Positions 1-7,567 of a DNA stretch of 7,833 nucleotides are shown piece by piece. The notes beneath the pieces were generated by a model, which worked only from the letters and a program-made list of their open reading frames with translations, made no database searches and was not told the origin of the DNA. This stretch comes from Cyclobacteriaceae bacterium (GTDB taxonomy: Bacteria; Bacteroidota; Bacteroidia; Cytophagales; Cyclobacteriaceae): positions 1 through 7,833 of the forward strand of contig JALOMN010000225.1 in the NCBI GenBank assembly GCA_025455445.1. Direction: 5' to 3'. The position numbers and the translations under genes were made by a program. Position 1 is the first letter of the stretch; each line of letters begins with the position of its first letter.

Positions 1-1
1 A

Positions 2-271
2 ATCACGCAGCGTCGTTTGCTCGGTGGCAACTTTGCCGTGGTGCAAACGGGCGATGTGATTTCATTGGATGTAGAAAACCGTTCACTCATATTGCATGTA
101 TCAGAAGAAGAATTAACCAGGCGTAAAGCAAACTGGAAAACACGCGTTACTTTTTCTACCCGTGGCTATGTGCATCTTTATCAAACGCATGTTGAGCAGG
201 CACACCTCGGTGCCGATTTGGATTTTCTGAAAGGCAGCTCAGGCAGCTTGGTGACAAGAGATTCACATTAA
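2..271 (+). CDS. IlvD/Edd-family sugar-acid dehydratase, C-terminal fragment (5' end outside window)
   Basis: The frame is open from the first bases of the window to a TAA at 269-271, so this is the last 89 codons of a gene starting upstream; the TTG at position 17 is not a real start. The fragment shows the family's C-terminal barrel: a GG-x-F-A-V-V-x-T-G-D-x-I-S-L-D-V stretch, then E-E-E-L-x-x-R-K-A-x-W-K, then R-G-Y-x-x-L-Y followed by QAHLGADLDFL and a terminal PRDSH-like tail (here TRDSH). That tail is what I know from the pentonate/hexonate dehydratase branch (arabonate, xylonate, fuconate type) rather than from dihydroxy-acid dehydratase of branched-chain amino-acid synthesis. Family members are about 570-600 residues, carry an Fe-S cluster and Mg, and convert a sugar acid to its 2-keto-3-deoxy acid. 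The cluster cysteines and catalytic serine lie outside the window. The SDR downstream fits a sugar-acid pathway; the exact substrate cannot be told. Confidence 0.87.
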   Translation: MTQRRLLGGNFAVVQTGDVISLDVENRSLILHVSEEELTRRKANWKTRVTFSTRGYVHLYQTHVEQAHLGADLDFLKGSSGSLVTRDSH

Positions 272-378
272 GTGGTTATTGTTCATAAAATCTGCCTGAG
301 TAAGACAAGGTTGCCATTGCATTAGCACTTATTTCTTATCAAGGCAATAGTAAAGTACACTCGAAATAGTTAGCTCAA

Positions 379-1248
379 ATGAAATTCAAAAAGCAGATAA
401 CGGCATTAGTAATTATCATTTGCATCACTTCTTTGCTAACAACATCAATGGGAATATTTTCGAGCAGGGGTGAAGGTTCGTATGGGTATTCATCCATACG
501 TGGCGAGACAATCACTATTTATGGCAAAGGTCTCTACCGACACATGTCCGCAGATGTAGCCATACAAGGTATCGCGCAGGATTATATAACCCTTTTCATT
601 GGCATTCCGCTTTTGCTTGTCGGGCTGCTTTATGGACGAAAAGGAAATGTGAAAGCAAAATTTCTTTTGACCGGAGTGATACTTTACTTTTTTTTGACCT
701 ATCTGTTTTATACTGCAATGGCTATGTATAACGAAATGTTTCTTGCTTATGTAGTGTTATTATCGTGTTCACTCTTTGCGCTGCTACTGAACCTAATTTC
801 GTTTGACTTCCTCAGTCCGATTTATAAATCCAACAACACTATTAGATTTGCTGGTTATTTCTTGCTTGTGAATAGTATGCTCATTGCACTGCTCTGGCTT
901 AGCGTGGTGTTACCACCCTTAATGGATAGAACAATTTATCCAAACGGGCTTCAACATTATACTACGCTGATCGTGCAGGGGTTTGACCTTGGTATATTTC
1001 TACCGTTAGGTTTTGTGTCTGCATACCTTGCGCTTAAAAACAATAATGCCGGCTACATCTTTACCACAGTATATGTAATTTTTCTTTCCCTATTGATGAT
1101 AGCACTTACCAGCAAGATAGTTTTTATGGCCAATGCAGGCACAAATGTTTTCCCAGTAATTTTTATTATGCCTGTCATTGCAGTCATTTCAACGATACTC
1201 TCGTTTCAATTATTAAGACAACTGAAAGTCAATGAAATGATCTCTTGA
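379..1248 (+). CDS. Conserved eight-helix integral membrane protein of unknown function
   Basis: A 289-residue protein with about eight hydrophobic helices, near residues 7-26, 66-86, 94-116, 119-143, 154-178, 196-219, 225-248 and 255-280. The lysines at residues 3-5 suggest a cytoplasmic N-terminus. The longest soluble part is a loop at about 27-65, after helix 1, probably facing the periplasm; it is polar, rich in Gly, Ser and Tyr, and ends with YGKGLYRHMSADVAIQGIAQ. Other noticeable stretches are MAMYNEMFLAYVVL and NGLQHYTTLIVQGFDLGIFLPLG. I recall unnamed membrane proteins in several phyla with the same loop and LxHYTTLxxQxxDLGxxxP pattern, but I know no function and cannot verify the match here. 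No enzyme motif, nucleotide-binding site or transporter signature is visible. It starts 107 bases after the dehydratase stop and precedes the SDR by 232 bases, so co-transcription is possible but not shown. The ATG at 379 is chosen because helix 1 begins right behind it. Confidence 0.85.
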   Translation: MKFKKQITALVIIICITSLLTTSMGIFSSRGEGSYGYSSIRGETITIYGKGLYRHMSADVAIQGIAQDYITLFIGIPLLLVGLLYGRKGNVKAKFLLTGVILYFFLTYLFYTAMAMYNEMFLAYVVLLSCSLFALLLNLISFDFLSPIYKSNNTIRFAGYFLLVNSMLIALLWLSVVLPPLMDRTIYPNGLQHYTTLIVQGFDLGIFLPLGFVSAYLALKNNNAGYIFTTVYVIFLSLLMIALTSKIVFMANAGTNVFPVIFIMPVIAVISTILSFQLLRQLKVNEMIS

Positions 1249-1480
1249 TATTGACGAACGTAATTACGAGAAAGTACTTCAATGATCATCGGTTTGCGGA
1301 TGGTGTAATATGAGCTGTGCAGTCGTCTTAGGCGAAGCTGTACTTTATCAAATCGCGCATTCCTTTCTTTATTATCAGCAGCGGTGATGTACTTCGAAGA
1401 AAAATTTGCAGATATTTGAAGTGCCTTGGTGCGTGTGCGCCCAATGCTGTTAATCGTGAAGTAAAATCAATCATTTATAC

Positions 1481-2239
1481 ATGACCGTAAAAGATAAAGT
1501 AGCCATTGTAACCGGAGCGGGGCAGGGCATTGGCCTTGAGATTTGCCGCACACTGGCCCGCGCGGGTGCAAAAGTAATTTTGAATGACCTCGATGAATCA
1601 CTCACCAAACAAGCCGCTGAATCGATTACAAAAGAATACGGAATTTGTATTCCGGTAGCCGGTGACTCGAGCAGTCCGGAGATTATTACTCAATTGGTCA
1701 ACACATGCGTAACACAATTTGGTAAGCTGGATATTGCCATCGCCAATGCCGGCATCACACTGTATGGTGATTTCTTTACCTACACTACCGAAGCATTTAA
1801 TCGTGTGATGCAGGTGAACTTAGCCGGAACTTTTTTTCTCGCCCAGGCTGCGGCCAATCAAATGAAAAAACAGGTAAACGGAGGATCGCTATTATTTACT
1901 TCTTCAGTAACGGGCCATCAGGCGCATAAAAATCTGGCGGCCTATGGCATGAGCAAAGCTGCGCTGGAAATGCTGGCTAAGAATCTTGTAATCGAAATAT
2001 CGCAATACAAAATAAACATCAACACCATCGCACCCGGGGCTACACTCACCGAGCGCACCGTGGAAGACAAAGAATATGAAAAAACCTGGTCGCGCATTAC
2101 GCCCATGGGCCGACCGGCTACTGTACAGGACATCGCCCATGCTGCGCTGTTCCTGGTATCAGACGAAGCAAAGCACATCACAGGACAATCGCTGGTGGTA
2201 GATGGCGGCTGGACTGTCGTGAGTCCGTCACCGTTTTAA
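1481..2239 (+). CDS. SDR-family NAD(P)-dependent oxidoreductase, probably sugar or sugar-acid dehydrogenase
   Basis: A complete 252-residue classical short-chain dehydrogenase, the normal length for the family. The Rossmann fold begins at once: TGAGQGIG at residues 11-18 is the cofactor glycine motif, and Asp36 at the end of the second strand (VILND) favours NAD over NADP. NAG at 89-91 follows, with catalytic Asn113, Ser142, Tyr155 and Lys159 (YGMSK). The PG motif is at 185-186. The C-terminus has HITGQSLVVDGGWT, typical of the glucose 1-dehydrogenase/3-oxoacyl-ACP reductase-like group and especially of the GGWT-ending members found in sugar-acid loci. The enzyme should be a cytosolic soluble tetramer oxidising a secondary alcohol or lactol. 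The upstream IlvD/Edd-type dehydratase suggests a role in oxidative sugar-acid catabolism, for example oxidising a 2-keto-3-deoxy acid or the starting sugar; this is inference. Only four residues precede the first strand, so the ATG start is secure. Confidence 0.94.
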   Translation: MTVKDKVAIVTGAGQGIGLEICRTLARAGAKVILNDLDESLTKQAAESITKEYGICIPVAGDSSSPEIITQLVNTCVTQFGKLDIAIANAGITLYGDFFTYTTEAFNRVMQVNLAGTFFLAQAAANQMKKQVNGGSLLFTSSVTGHQAHKNLAAYGMSKAALEMLAKNLVIEISQYKININTIAPGATLTERTVEDKEYEKTWSRITPMGRPATVQDIAHAALFLVSDEAKHITGQSLVVDGGWTVVSPSPF

Positions 2240-2360
2240 ACCGCTTTCATACCGTTATTTTATCTGGCTCTTTCCATCTAAAAAATCAGATCCAAGAAAG
2301 CATTAATCAGCAATAAATTTACAGGCTAAATTCTAACACCTTTGTTTGATCGCTGTTTTC

Positions 2361-2368
2361 TATATTTA
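2361..2368 (+). promoter_or_regulatory. Possible Bacteroidota-type -7 promoter element
   Basis: TATATTTA matches the Bacteroidota -7 consensus TAnnTTTG at all fixed positions but the last. A TTTG at 2341-2344 could be the -33 element, with a 16-base spacer that is somewhat shorter than the usual 19-21. The position, about 20 bases before the ATG at 2389, is compatible with a transcript starting just ahead of the AsmA-like gene. With AT-rich intergenic DNA the match could be chance. Confidence 0.3.
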
Positions 2369-2388
2369 CAGATTGATAGAATACCAAT

Positions 2389-4434
2389 ATGCGGAACTGG
2401 AAACGATATGTACTGATTGCTTTACTGATACCTGTGTTGCTTTTCGGGGCGATGATTGCCGTTGTATACTGGAAGCAGGATGAAATTGTGCAAGAATTTA
2501 TTATTACCGCGAATGACGATTTCACCGGATTGCTTGAAATTGACAATAGCCATATTGCACCCTTTGCAAATTTTCCATACATATCCATTGATTTAGACCA
2601 CGTAAAGGTCTTTGAGGACAAATCAAAAACAAAGGCACCCATGCTGGATATTAAGGATGTGTATCTTGGTTTTGACATTCTAAATCTGCTGCGCGGGAAC
2701 ATTGAGATCAGGGCATTAAAACTTAAAGAAGGTACCATCAAACTCATACAGCATCCAGACGCTTCATTCAATATTAACAATGCACTTTCAAGCAAAAAGG
2801 AAATTGAAGATGTCAATGAAGAATTTCACTTTGACATGCGGGCAATACAATTACAGAATATCGAAATTATAAAAATTAACGAGGCCAATAATATTCAGAT
2901 CACTACACAAATTGAAGAAGCAAAATCAAGATTTAAGAGCAGTCCTAATCATGTGATGGTTACACTCAACAGTCGCTTTCAATTGAATGTGATTGTAAAT
3001 AATGACACCACTTTTATAAAGCACAAACACATAGAAATAAATACACAACTCGACTATTTAGAACACACGCAACTACTCACCATACAACCCTCTGAATTAA
3101 AATTAGAGAATGCCTCATTCAAAATGGATGGCTCGGTCGATTTTGATGACGACATGAATCTTGATATTATTTTAGAAGGTAATAAACCAAACTTCGATTT
3201 ATTTCTTGCATTTGCACCGGAAGAACTTGCTCCGGCACTGGATCGCTATGACAATGCCGGTAAAATTTTCTTTAATGCTTCCATAAAAGGAAAGTCAATC
3301 AATGGTCACAATCCGATAGTAGTAGCCGACTTCGGTTGTGAAGATGCCTTTTTTAATAATAAAGTATCGCAGAAAAAACTTGACCAATTATTTTTTAAAG
3401 GTCACTTTACTACCGGTGAGTTGGGCAATGCTTCTACTTCTGAGTTTTCGTTAACAGATTTTACAGCGCGCCCCGAAGCAGGTATCTTTAGCGGCAACCT
3501 GTTTGTAAAGAATTTCCAATCTCCTGAAATTGAAATGAAGATTCGATCTGATTTTGAATTGGAGTTTCTTGCCAAGTTTCTGGAAATAAATAACCTGGAA
3601 GACCTGAAAGGATCGGTAGCGCTTACCATGAATTTTCATGATATTATCGACTTGGATAATCCGGAAAAAAGTATTGAAAAATTAAATGAATCATATTTTA
3701 CTGAACTGGATGTAAAAAATCTATCGTTTAAATCAACGGCTTTTCATTTGCCTGTTCATGACATTGATATAAGAGCTACGATGGACGGACATGAAGCTAA
3801 AATCGATTACCTGAATGTGAAAGTGGGCGACTCTGATATCGCTATTAAAGCAACAGTCAGCGACCTTCCGGCTATTCTGCATCATACCAATAATCCGGTT
3901 ACAGCGAATCTTACCATTGAATCAACATTGCTGGATATAAAGCAACTCACGAGCGGTGACACCCTGAAAAGCAAACCGTTTGACGAACAAATAACTGATC
4001 TCAGTCTCAAATTAAAGTTTTTGAGTTCAGCCAAATCATTCACTGAATCACCCAATTTACCCGTAGGTGAATTTTTTATCGATAACCTGTATGCTAAACT
4101 CAATCATTATCCGCACACACTACACGATTTTAATGCCGATGTGTATATCGACAATGAAGATTTTCGGGTGGTAGATTTTACCGGTATGATTGATAAGAGT
4201 GATTTTCATTTTAATGGCCGGCTGAAGAACTATGACTTATGGTTCCTGAATGAACCATTGGGCGATACAAAAGTGGAGTTTAATCTCAAATCAACATTAC
4301 TTCAACTGGAAGATCTTTTTGCCTATGGTGGTGAGAATTATGTGCCGGAAGATTATCGTCATGAAGAATTTAAGAATCTTCATATCCATGGCTTTGCCGA
4401 CTTGCATTTTAACAAAGGTCTGAAATCGGCATGA
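2389..4434 (+). CDS. AsmA-like envelope protein, N-terminal part (reading frame ends early)
   Basis: A 681-residue product with one hydrophobic N-terminal anchor (about residues 8-27, preceded by Arg/Lys at 2, 5 and 6) and then a long periplasmic part rich in short alternating beta strands. The region just behind the anchor has the AsmA pattern: a segment on substrate-like strands (ISIDLDHVKVFED), then LDIKDVYLGFDILNLLRGNIEIRAL, then LKLKEGTIKL and a NI-N-N-AL end near residue 145. AsmA-family proteins are inner-membrane-anchored, TamB/VPS13-like beta proteins linked to outer-membrane assembly and phospholipid traffic; the exact role in Bacteroidota is not settled. The frame stops at TGA 4432-4434 before the conserved C-terminal AsmA region, which continues in the -1 frame in the next entry. 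Together the two parts give about 1040 residues, a plausible full length for the phylum. The most likely reading is that this is the 5' part of one broken gene. ATG 2389 is chosen because the anchor follows directly. Confidence 0.85.
   Translation: MRNWKRYVLIALLIPVLLFGAMIAVVYWKQDEIVQEFIITANDDFTGLLEIDNSHIAPFANFPYISIDLDHVKVFEDKSKTKAPMLDIKDVYLGFDILNLLRGNIEIRALKLKEGTIKLIQHPDASFNINNALSSKKEIEDVNEEFHFDMRAIQLQNIEIIKINEANNIQITTQIEEAKSRFKSSPNHVMVTLNSRFQLNVIVNNDTTFIKHKHIEINTQLDYLEHTQLLTIQPSELKLENASFKMDGSVDFDDDMNLDIILEGNKPNFDLFLAFAPEELAPALDRYDNAGKIFFNASIKGKSINGHNPIVVADFGCEDAFFNNKVSQKKLDQLFFKGHFTTGELGNASTSEFSLTDFTARPEAGIFSGNLFVKNFQSPEIEMKIRSDFELEFLAKFLEINNLEDLKGSVALTMNFHDIIDLDNPEKSIEKLNESYFTELDVKNLSFKSTAFHLPVHDIDIRATMDGHEAKIDYLNVKVGDSDIAIKATVSDLPAILHHTNNPVTANLTIESTLLDIKQLTSGDTLKSKPFDEQITDLSLKLKFLSSAKSFTESPNLPVGEFFIDNLYAKLNHYPHTLHDFNADVYIDNEDFRVVDFTGMIDKSDFHFNGRLKNYDLWFLNEPLGDTKVEFNLKSTLLQLEDLFAYGGENYVPEDYRHEEFKNLHIHGFADLHFNKGLKSA
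4413..4434 (+). other. Frame-break site in the AsmA-like gene (ATGA overlap)
   Basis: This is the only stretch where both frames are open. The second frame has a TAA at 4410-4412 and the first stops at 4432-4434, so any switch must happen here. The codons read AAA GGT CTG AAA TCG GCA TGA in the first frame; none forms a classic X-XXY-YYZ slippery heptamer, which speaks against programmed -1 frameshifting. The stop and the second ATG share four bases (ATGA), an arrangement also found in translationally coupled genes. A single-base indel or a small out-of-frame deletion within one gene explains the protein content better. Confidence 0.7.
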
Positions 4435-5519
4435 AAGTGCATCCCTTGCGATTTGAAAAATTTAAAGGTAGGATGCATTATGAAGACGAACATCTGATAG
4501 TGGAAAACCTGGGTGGCAAACTGGGTAATAGTGAATTTACAGCCAACCTGAATTATTACCTGGGCCCGGATTCGATCATCAGAAAGAGGGATAATCATTT
4601 TTCGCTTACAGCCCCGCGATTGGATTTTGATGAATTGTTTAATTACAACCCACCACCTGCAAATAGCACCACTAAACCGGAAGACCATGAAGCGGTGTTT
4701 AACATATATGATGTGCCTTTCAGTGATATGAGTTTCGATTTCGACATCAAACATCTGAACTACCATCGCTATTTGCTGGATGATTTTTTTGTGAAAGCAC
4801 GCACCACCAAAAATCATTACATCTATCTCGATACCATGTCGATGGCTGCGGCAGGAGGGAAGATTCATATGAAAGGATATTTCAATGGAACAGATCGAAA
4901 TAAAATTTACCTCAATCCAATCATGACAGTAGAAAATATTGACCTGGATAAACTACTGTTTAAATTTGAAAACTTTGGTCAGGATCATCTGGTGTCTGAA
5001 AATCTACACGGCAAGCTAAGCGGAAAAATTACTGGCAAAGTGCACATGCATGCTGACCTTGTTCCAATCATTGATGATTCTGAATTACATCTCGATTTGA
5101 AAGTAATTCAGGGCAGGTTAGAACAATATAGCGCGTTGGATGCGATGTCGGATTTCTTCAAAGATAAAAATCTGAACAGGGTGCGCTTTGATACGCTGAG
5201 CAATTCGTTGGATCTCAACAAGGGAGTACTTTCTATACCTTCCATGACCATCAATTCCACATTGGGTTTTATTGAGATATCCGGCAAACAGGATATGAAT
5301 TTAAATATGGAATACTACGTGCGGGTTCCGTGGAAATTGGTAACCCAGGTTGCTGCACAGAAATTATTTGGTTCAAAAGAAGTGGATCCCGACAAAGAAG
5401 ATGAAATCCAATATCGCGATGATACTAAGAAGCAACGATTTGTGAATATCAAAATAACCGGCACGCCTGACGATTATAAAATATCGCTGGCGAAAGATAA
5501 ATCCACCAATAAGAAATAA
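4431..5519 (+). CDS. AsmA-like envelope protein, C-terminal part (AsmA C-terminal region)
   Basis: A 362-residue frame overlapping the previous one by four bases. It starts inside a repeat-like beta unit (HPLRFEKFKGRMHYEDEHL, residues 4-22) rather than at a domain boundary, and has no signal peptide or membrane helix. The last 180 residues carry the conserved C-terminal AsmA region as I know it from Bacteroidota: NFGQDHLVSENLHGKLSGKI at 181-200, then SELHLDLKVIQGRLEQYSAL at 217-236, FFKDKNLNRVRFDTL at 242-256, GVLSIPSMTINSTLGFIEIS at 265-284 and NMEYYVRVPWKLVTQ at 292-306. It ends with a charged tail and KITGTPDDYKISL at 341-353. A separate cytosolic product would be isolated from the periplasm where AsmA proteins act, so it is best read as the 3' part of the broken gene. 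If real as two genes, ATGA coupling would set its translation. Codon use looks the same as in the first part, so decay, if any, is recent. Confidence 0.82.
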   Translation: MKVHPLRFEKFKGRMHYEDEHLIVENLGGKLGNSEFTANLNYYLGPDSIIRKRDNHFSLTAPRLDFDELFNYNPPPANSTTKPEDHEAVFNIYDVPFSDMSFDFDIKHLNYHRYLLDDFFVKARTTKNHYIYLDTMSMAAAGGKIHMKGYFNGTDRNKIYLNPIMTVENIDLDKLLFKFENFGQDHLVSENLHGKLSGKITGKVHMHADLVPIIDDSELHLDLKVIQGRLEQYSALDAMSDFFKDKNLNRVRFDTLSNSLDLNKGVLSIPSMTINSTLGFIEISGKQDMNLNMEYYVRVPWKLVTQVAAQKLFGSKEVDPDKEDEIQYRDDTKKQRFVNIKITGTPDDYKISLAKDKSTNKK

Positions 5520-5568
5520 GTAGGCCAAGGTGATATCCTTTTCAAAAGTTAAAACTGAACTATTGGTT

Positions 5569-7557
5569 ATGAAATTAAAACTCCGCAATCGCATTGTCGC
5601 AGCCATTTGCAGCGTATGTTCCTGGTTTGGAACATCCGCCCAGGTAATTGACTATACAACTTATCCGATATACACAGGCACTGATTTGGGAATGAGCTAT
5701 ACTCCACAGCGAACTGCATTCAGGGTATATGCACCCACGGCCAGCAGGGCACAACTGTTACTTTATATGCAAGGCGCTGGAGGCGAGGCAACGAATCGTA
5801 TTGATTTAGAAAAATCAGAAGACGGAACCTGGTATGTACAACTCGATGGCAATCGTGCCGGCACTTATTACACCGTGCGCATTGAAGAGAATGGTAAATG
5901 GCTGAATGAAGTACCTGATCCGTATGCAAAAAGTGTTGGTGTCAATGGCAAGCGAGGAATGATTGTGAATCCGGAAACAACAAATCCTGCCAACTGGAAG
6001 AATGATAAAAGTCCGTTATTTAAAAATCCAACCGATGCAATCATTTATGAACTTCATGTGCGCGATGCCAGCATCCATAAAAACTCAGGGATACAGGCAA
6101 AAGGAAAATTTATCGGCCTAACAGAAACTAGCACGAAATCATTGGAAGGTAAAAGCACCGGACTTGAACATCTCAAAGAATTGGGTGTAACCCATGTACA
6201 CTTGCTGCCCTTTTATGATTACAATTCTATTGATGAGGCTCAACCTGAAAAACCACAATATAATTGGGGTTATGATCCACTCAACTATAACGTGCCTGAA
6301 GGATCCTACGCAACTAATGCCGAAGATGGCATTGCACGCATTCGCGAATTCAAACAACTTGTTAAATCATTTCACGAAGGCGGATTGCGGGTGGTAATGG
6401 ATGTGGTTTATAATCATACCGCGCTCACACAAGATTCTTATTTCAATCAGCTGGTGCCCGGCTATTACTATCGCCAGAATAAAGATGGAAGTTTTTCAAA
6501 TGGAACGGCTTGTGGCAATGAAACTGCCAGTGAGCGGCCCATGATGCGCAAATTCATGATAGAGTCATTAAAGTATTGGGTAGAAGAATATCATGTAGAT
6601 GGATTTCGGTTTGACCTGATGGGTGTGCATGACATTGAAACGATGAACCTGATTTCAGATGAACTTCATAAAATCAAACCTGACATACTTTTATATGGAG
6701 AAGGCTGGACAGCCGGGCCTGTGCAAATCAAGGAAGCGGATCAAGCGCTGAAGAAGCATGCTTCACAATTAAATAAGATTGCGGTATTCAGCGATGACAT
6801 TCGCGATGGCATCAAAGGCAGTGTATTTGATCATGCCGAACGTGGCTTTGCCAGCGGATTGCTTGCCATGGATGAAACCATTAAGTTCGGTGTAGTAGCT
6901 TCTACCAATCATCCGCAACTCGATTTTTCAAAAGTGAAATATGCCAAAGTACCGTATGCGGCAGAACCCCATCACACCATCAGCTATTGCGAGTGCCACG
7001 ATAATCATGTGCTGTGGGATAAGCTAAAAATCTCGATGCCAAATACAACCGAAGAAGAGCGTAAGCAGATGCATCAACTCGCATTGTCAATTGTGCTTAC
7101 CTCGCAAGGTATTTCATTTCTTCATGCGGGCACTGAATTTCTCAGGAGTAAACAGGGCGTTGAAAACTCTTACAACTCACCGGATTCAATCAACGCGATC
7201 GACTGGTCGCTGAAATCAAAGAATAGTGACGTGTTTGAATATGTAAAGGGATTAATCGCCATGCGCAAAGCACATCCTGCCTTCCGAATGACTTCGGCAA
7301 ACGCCATCGCATCCAATCTGAAGTTTGATACAAACACTGCCAAAGGCATCGTATCTTATACCATCAATGGTGAAGCAGCAGGAGATAGCTGGAACAAAAT
7401 CTGGGTTGCCTACAATGGTTCAGACAAACAGATTACGAAGTCACTTTCTAAAGGCAAATGGGAAACTTTTGTAATCGGAAATAAAATCAGTCAGCGTAAA
7501 GCGAACAAAACAATTTCACTGGCGCCTTATAGTTGTGCGATTCTGTATCAGCAATAA
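5569..7557 (+). CDS. pulA: Secreted type I pullulanase (GH13, alpha-1,6-debranching enzyme)
   Basis: A 662-residue enzyme that hydrolyses alpha-1,6 branches in pullulan, amylopectin or glycogen fragments. The ATG at 5569 is preferred over the in-frame GTG at 5530 because a signal peptide starts directly there: basic KLKLRNR, hydrophobic IVAAICSVCSWF, and likely cleavage after TSA near residue 24. There is no lipobox, so secretion to the periplasm or outside is expected. Residues about 40-150 form a CBM48-like N-terminal domain. The type I pullulanase hallmark YNWGYDP is at 231-237. The GH13 motifs are complete: DVVYNH at 278-283, GFRFD with nucleophile Asp349 and Arg347, GEGW with acid/base Glu378, and HDN with Asp478 in region IV (CECHDNHVLWDKL). 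A C-terminal beta domain ends at SLAPYSCAILYQQ. The length equals known Bacteroides type I pullulanases. It begins 49 bases after the AsmA-like frame; no SusC/SusD-like gene is visible nearby. Confidence 0.94.
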   Translation: MKLKLRNRIVAAICSVCSWFGTSAQVIDYTTYPIYTGTDLGMSYTPQRTAFRVYAPTASRAQLLLYMQGAGGEATNRIDLEKSEDGTWYVQLDGNRAGTYYTVRIEENGKWLNEVPDPYAKSVGVNGKRGMIVNPETTNPANWKNDKSPLFKNPTDAIIYELHVRDASIHKNSGIQAKGKFIGLTETSTKSLEGKSTGLEHLKELGVTHVHLLPFYDYNSIDEAQPEKPQYNWGYDPLNYNVPEGSYATNAEDGIARIREFKQLVKSFHEGGLRVVMDVVYNHTALTQDSYFNQLVPGYYYRQNKDGSFSNGTACGNETASERPMMRKFMIESLKYWVEEYHVDGFRFDLMGVHDIETMNLISDELHKIKPDILLYGEGWTAGPVQIKEADQALKKHASQLNKIAVFSDDIRDGIKGSVFDHAERGFASGLLAMDETIKFGVVASTNHPQLDFSKVKYAKVPYAAEPHHTISYCECHDNHVLWDKLKISMPNTTEEERKQMHQLALSIVLTSQGISFLHAGTEFLRSKQGVENSYNSPDSINAIDWSLKSKNSDVFEYVKGLIAMRKAHPAFRMTSANAIASNLKFDTNTAKGIVSYTINGEAAGDSWNKIWVAYNGSDKQITKSLSKGKWETFVIGNKISQRKANKTISLAPYSCAILYQQ

Positions 7558-7567
7558 AGTGTAATGA

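Noticed and set aside
310..347. TTGCC/GGCAA inverted repeat between the dehydratase and the membrane protein gene
   Set aside because: The stem is five base pairs with a loop of nearly 30 bases, which is expected by chance.
1259..1268. Perfect ten-base palindrome CGTAATTACG after the membrane protein gene
   Set aside because: It is too short and AT-rich to argue for an operator or terminator, it is not repeated elsewhere that I can see, and no T run follows.
2243..2301. GCTTTC/GAAAGC and ATCTG/CAGAT inverted repeats after the SDR gene as a terminator
   Set aside because: The stems are only five to six base pairs with large loops and no following T run, so a terminator is not supported.
2319..2816. 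Minus-strand open frame of 165 codons opposite the start of the AsmA-like gene
   Set aside because: It is serine-rich low-information sequence mirroring the AsmA codons; the plus strand has a clear anchor and domain there.
4413..4434. Programmed -1 ribosomal frameshift joining the two AsmA parts
   Set aside because: No X-XXY-YYZ heptamer exists in the only window where both frames are open; the TTTTAAC before it lies over the TAA that closes the second frame.
4380..4868. Minus-strand open frame of 162 codons over the AsmA frame junction
   Set aside because: It lies opposite a well-supported coding region, has no recognisable domain, and its composition fits an antisense shadow of the AsmA-like gene.
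5530..5568. GTG start for the pullulanase 13 codons upstream of the ATG
   Set aside because: It would place a non-hydrophobic extension ahead of a normal signal peptide that begins exactly at the ATG at 5569.
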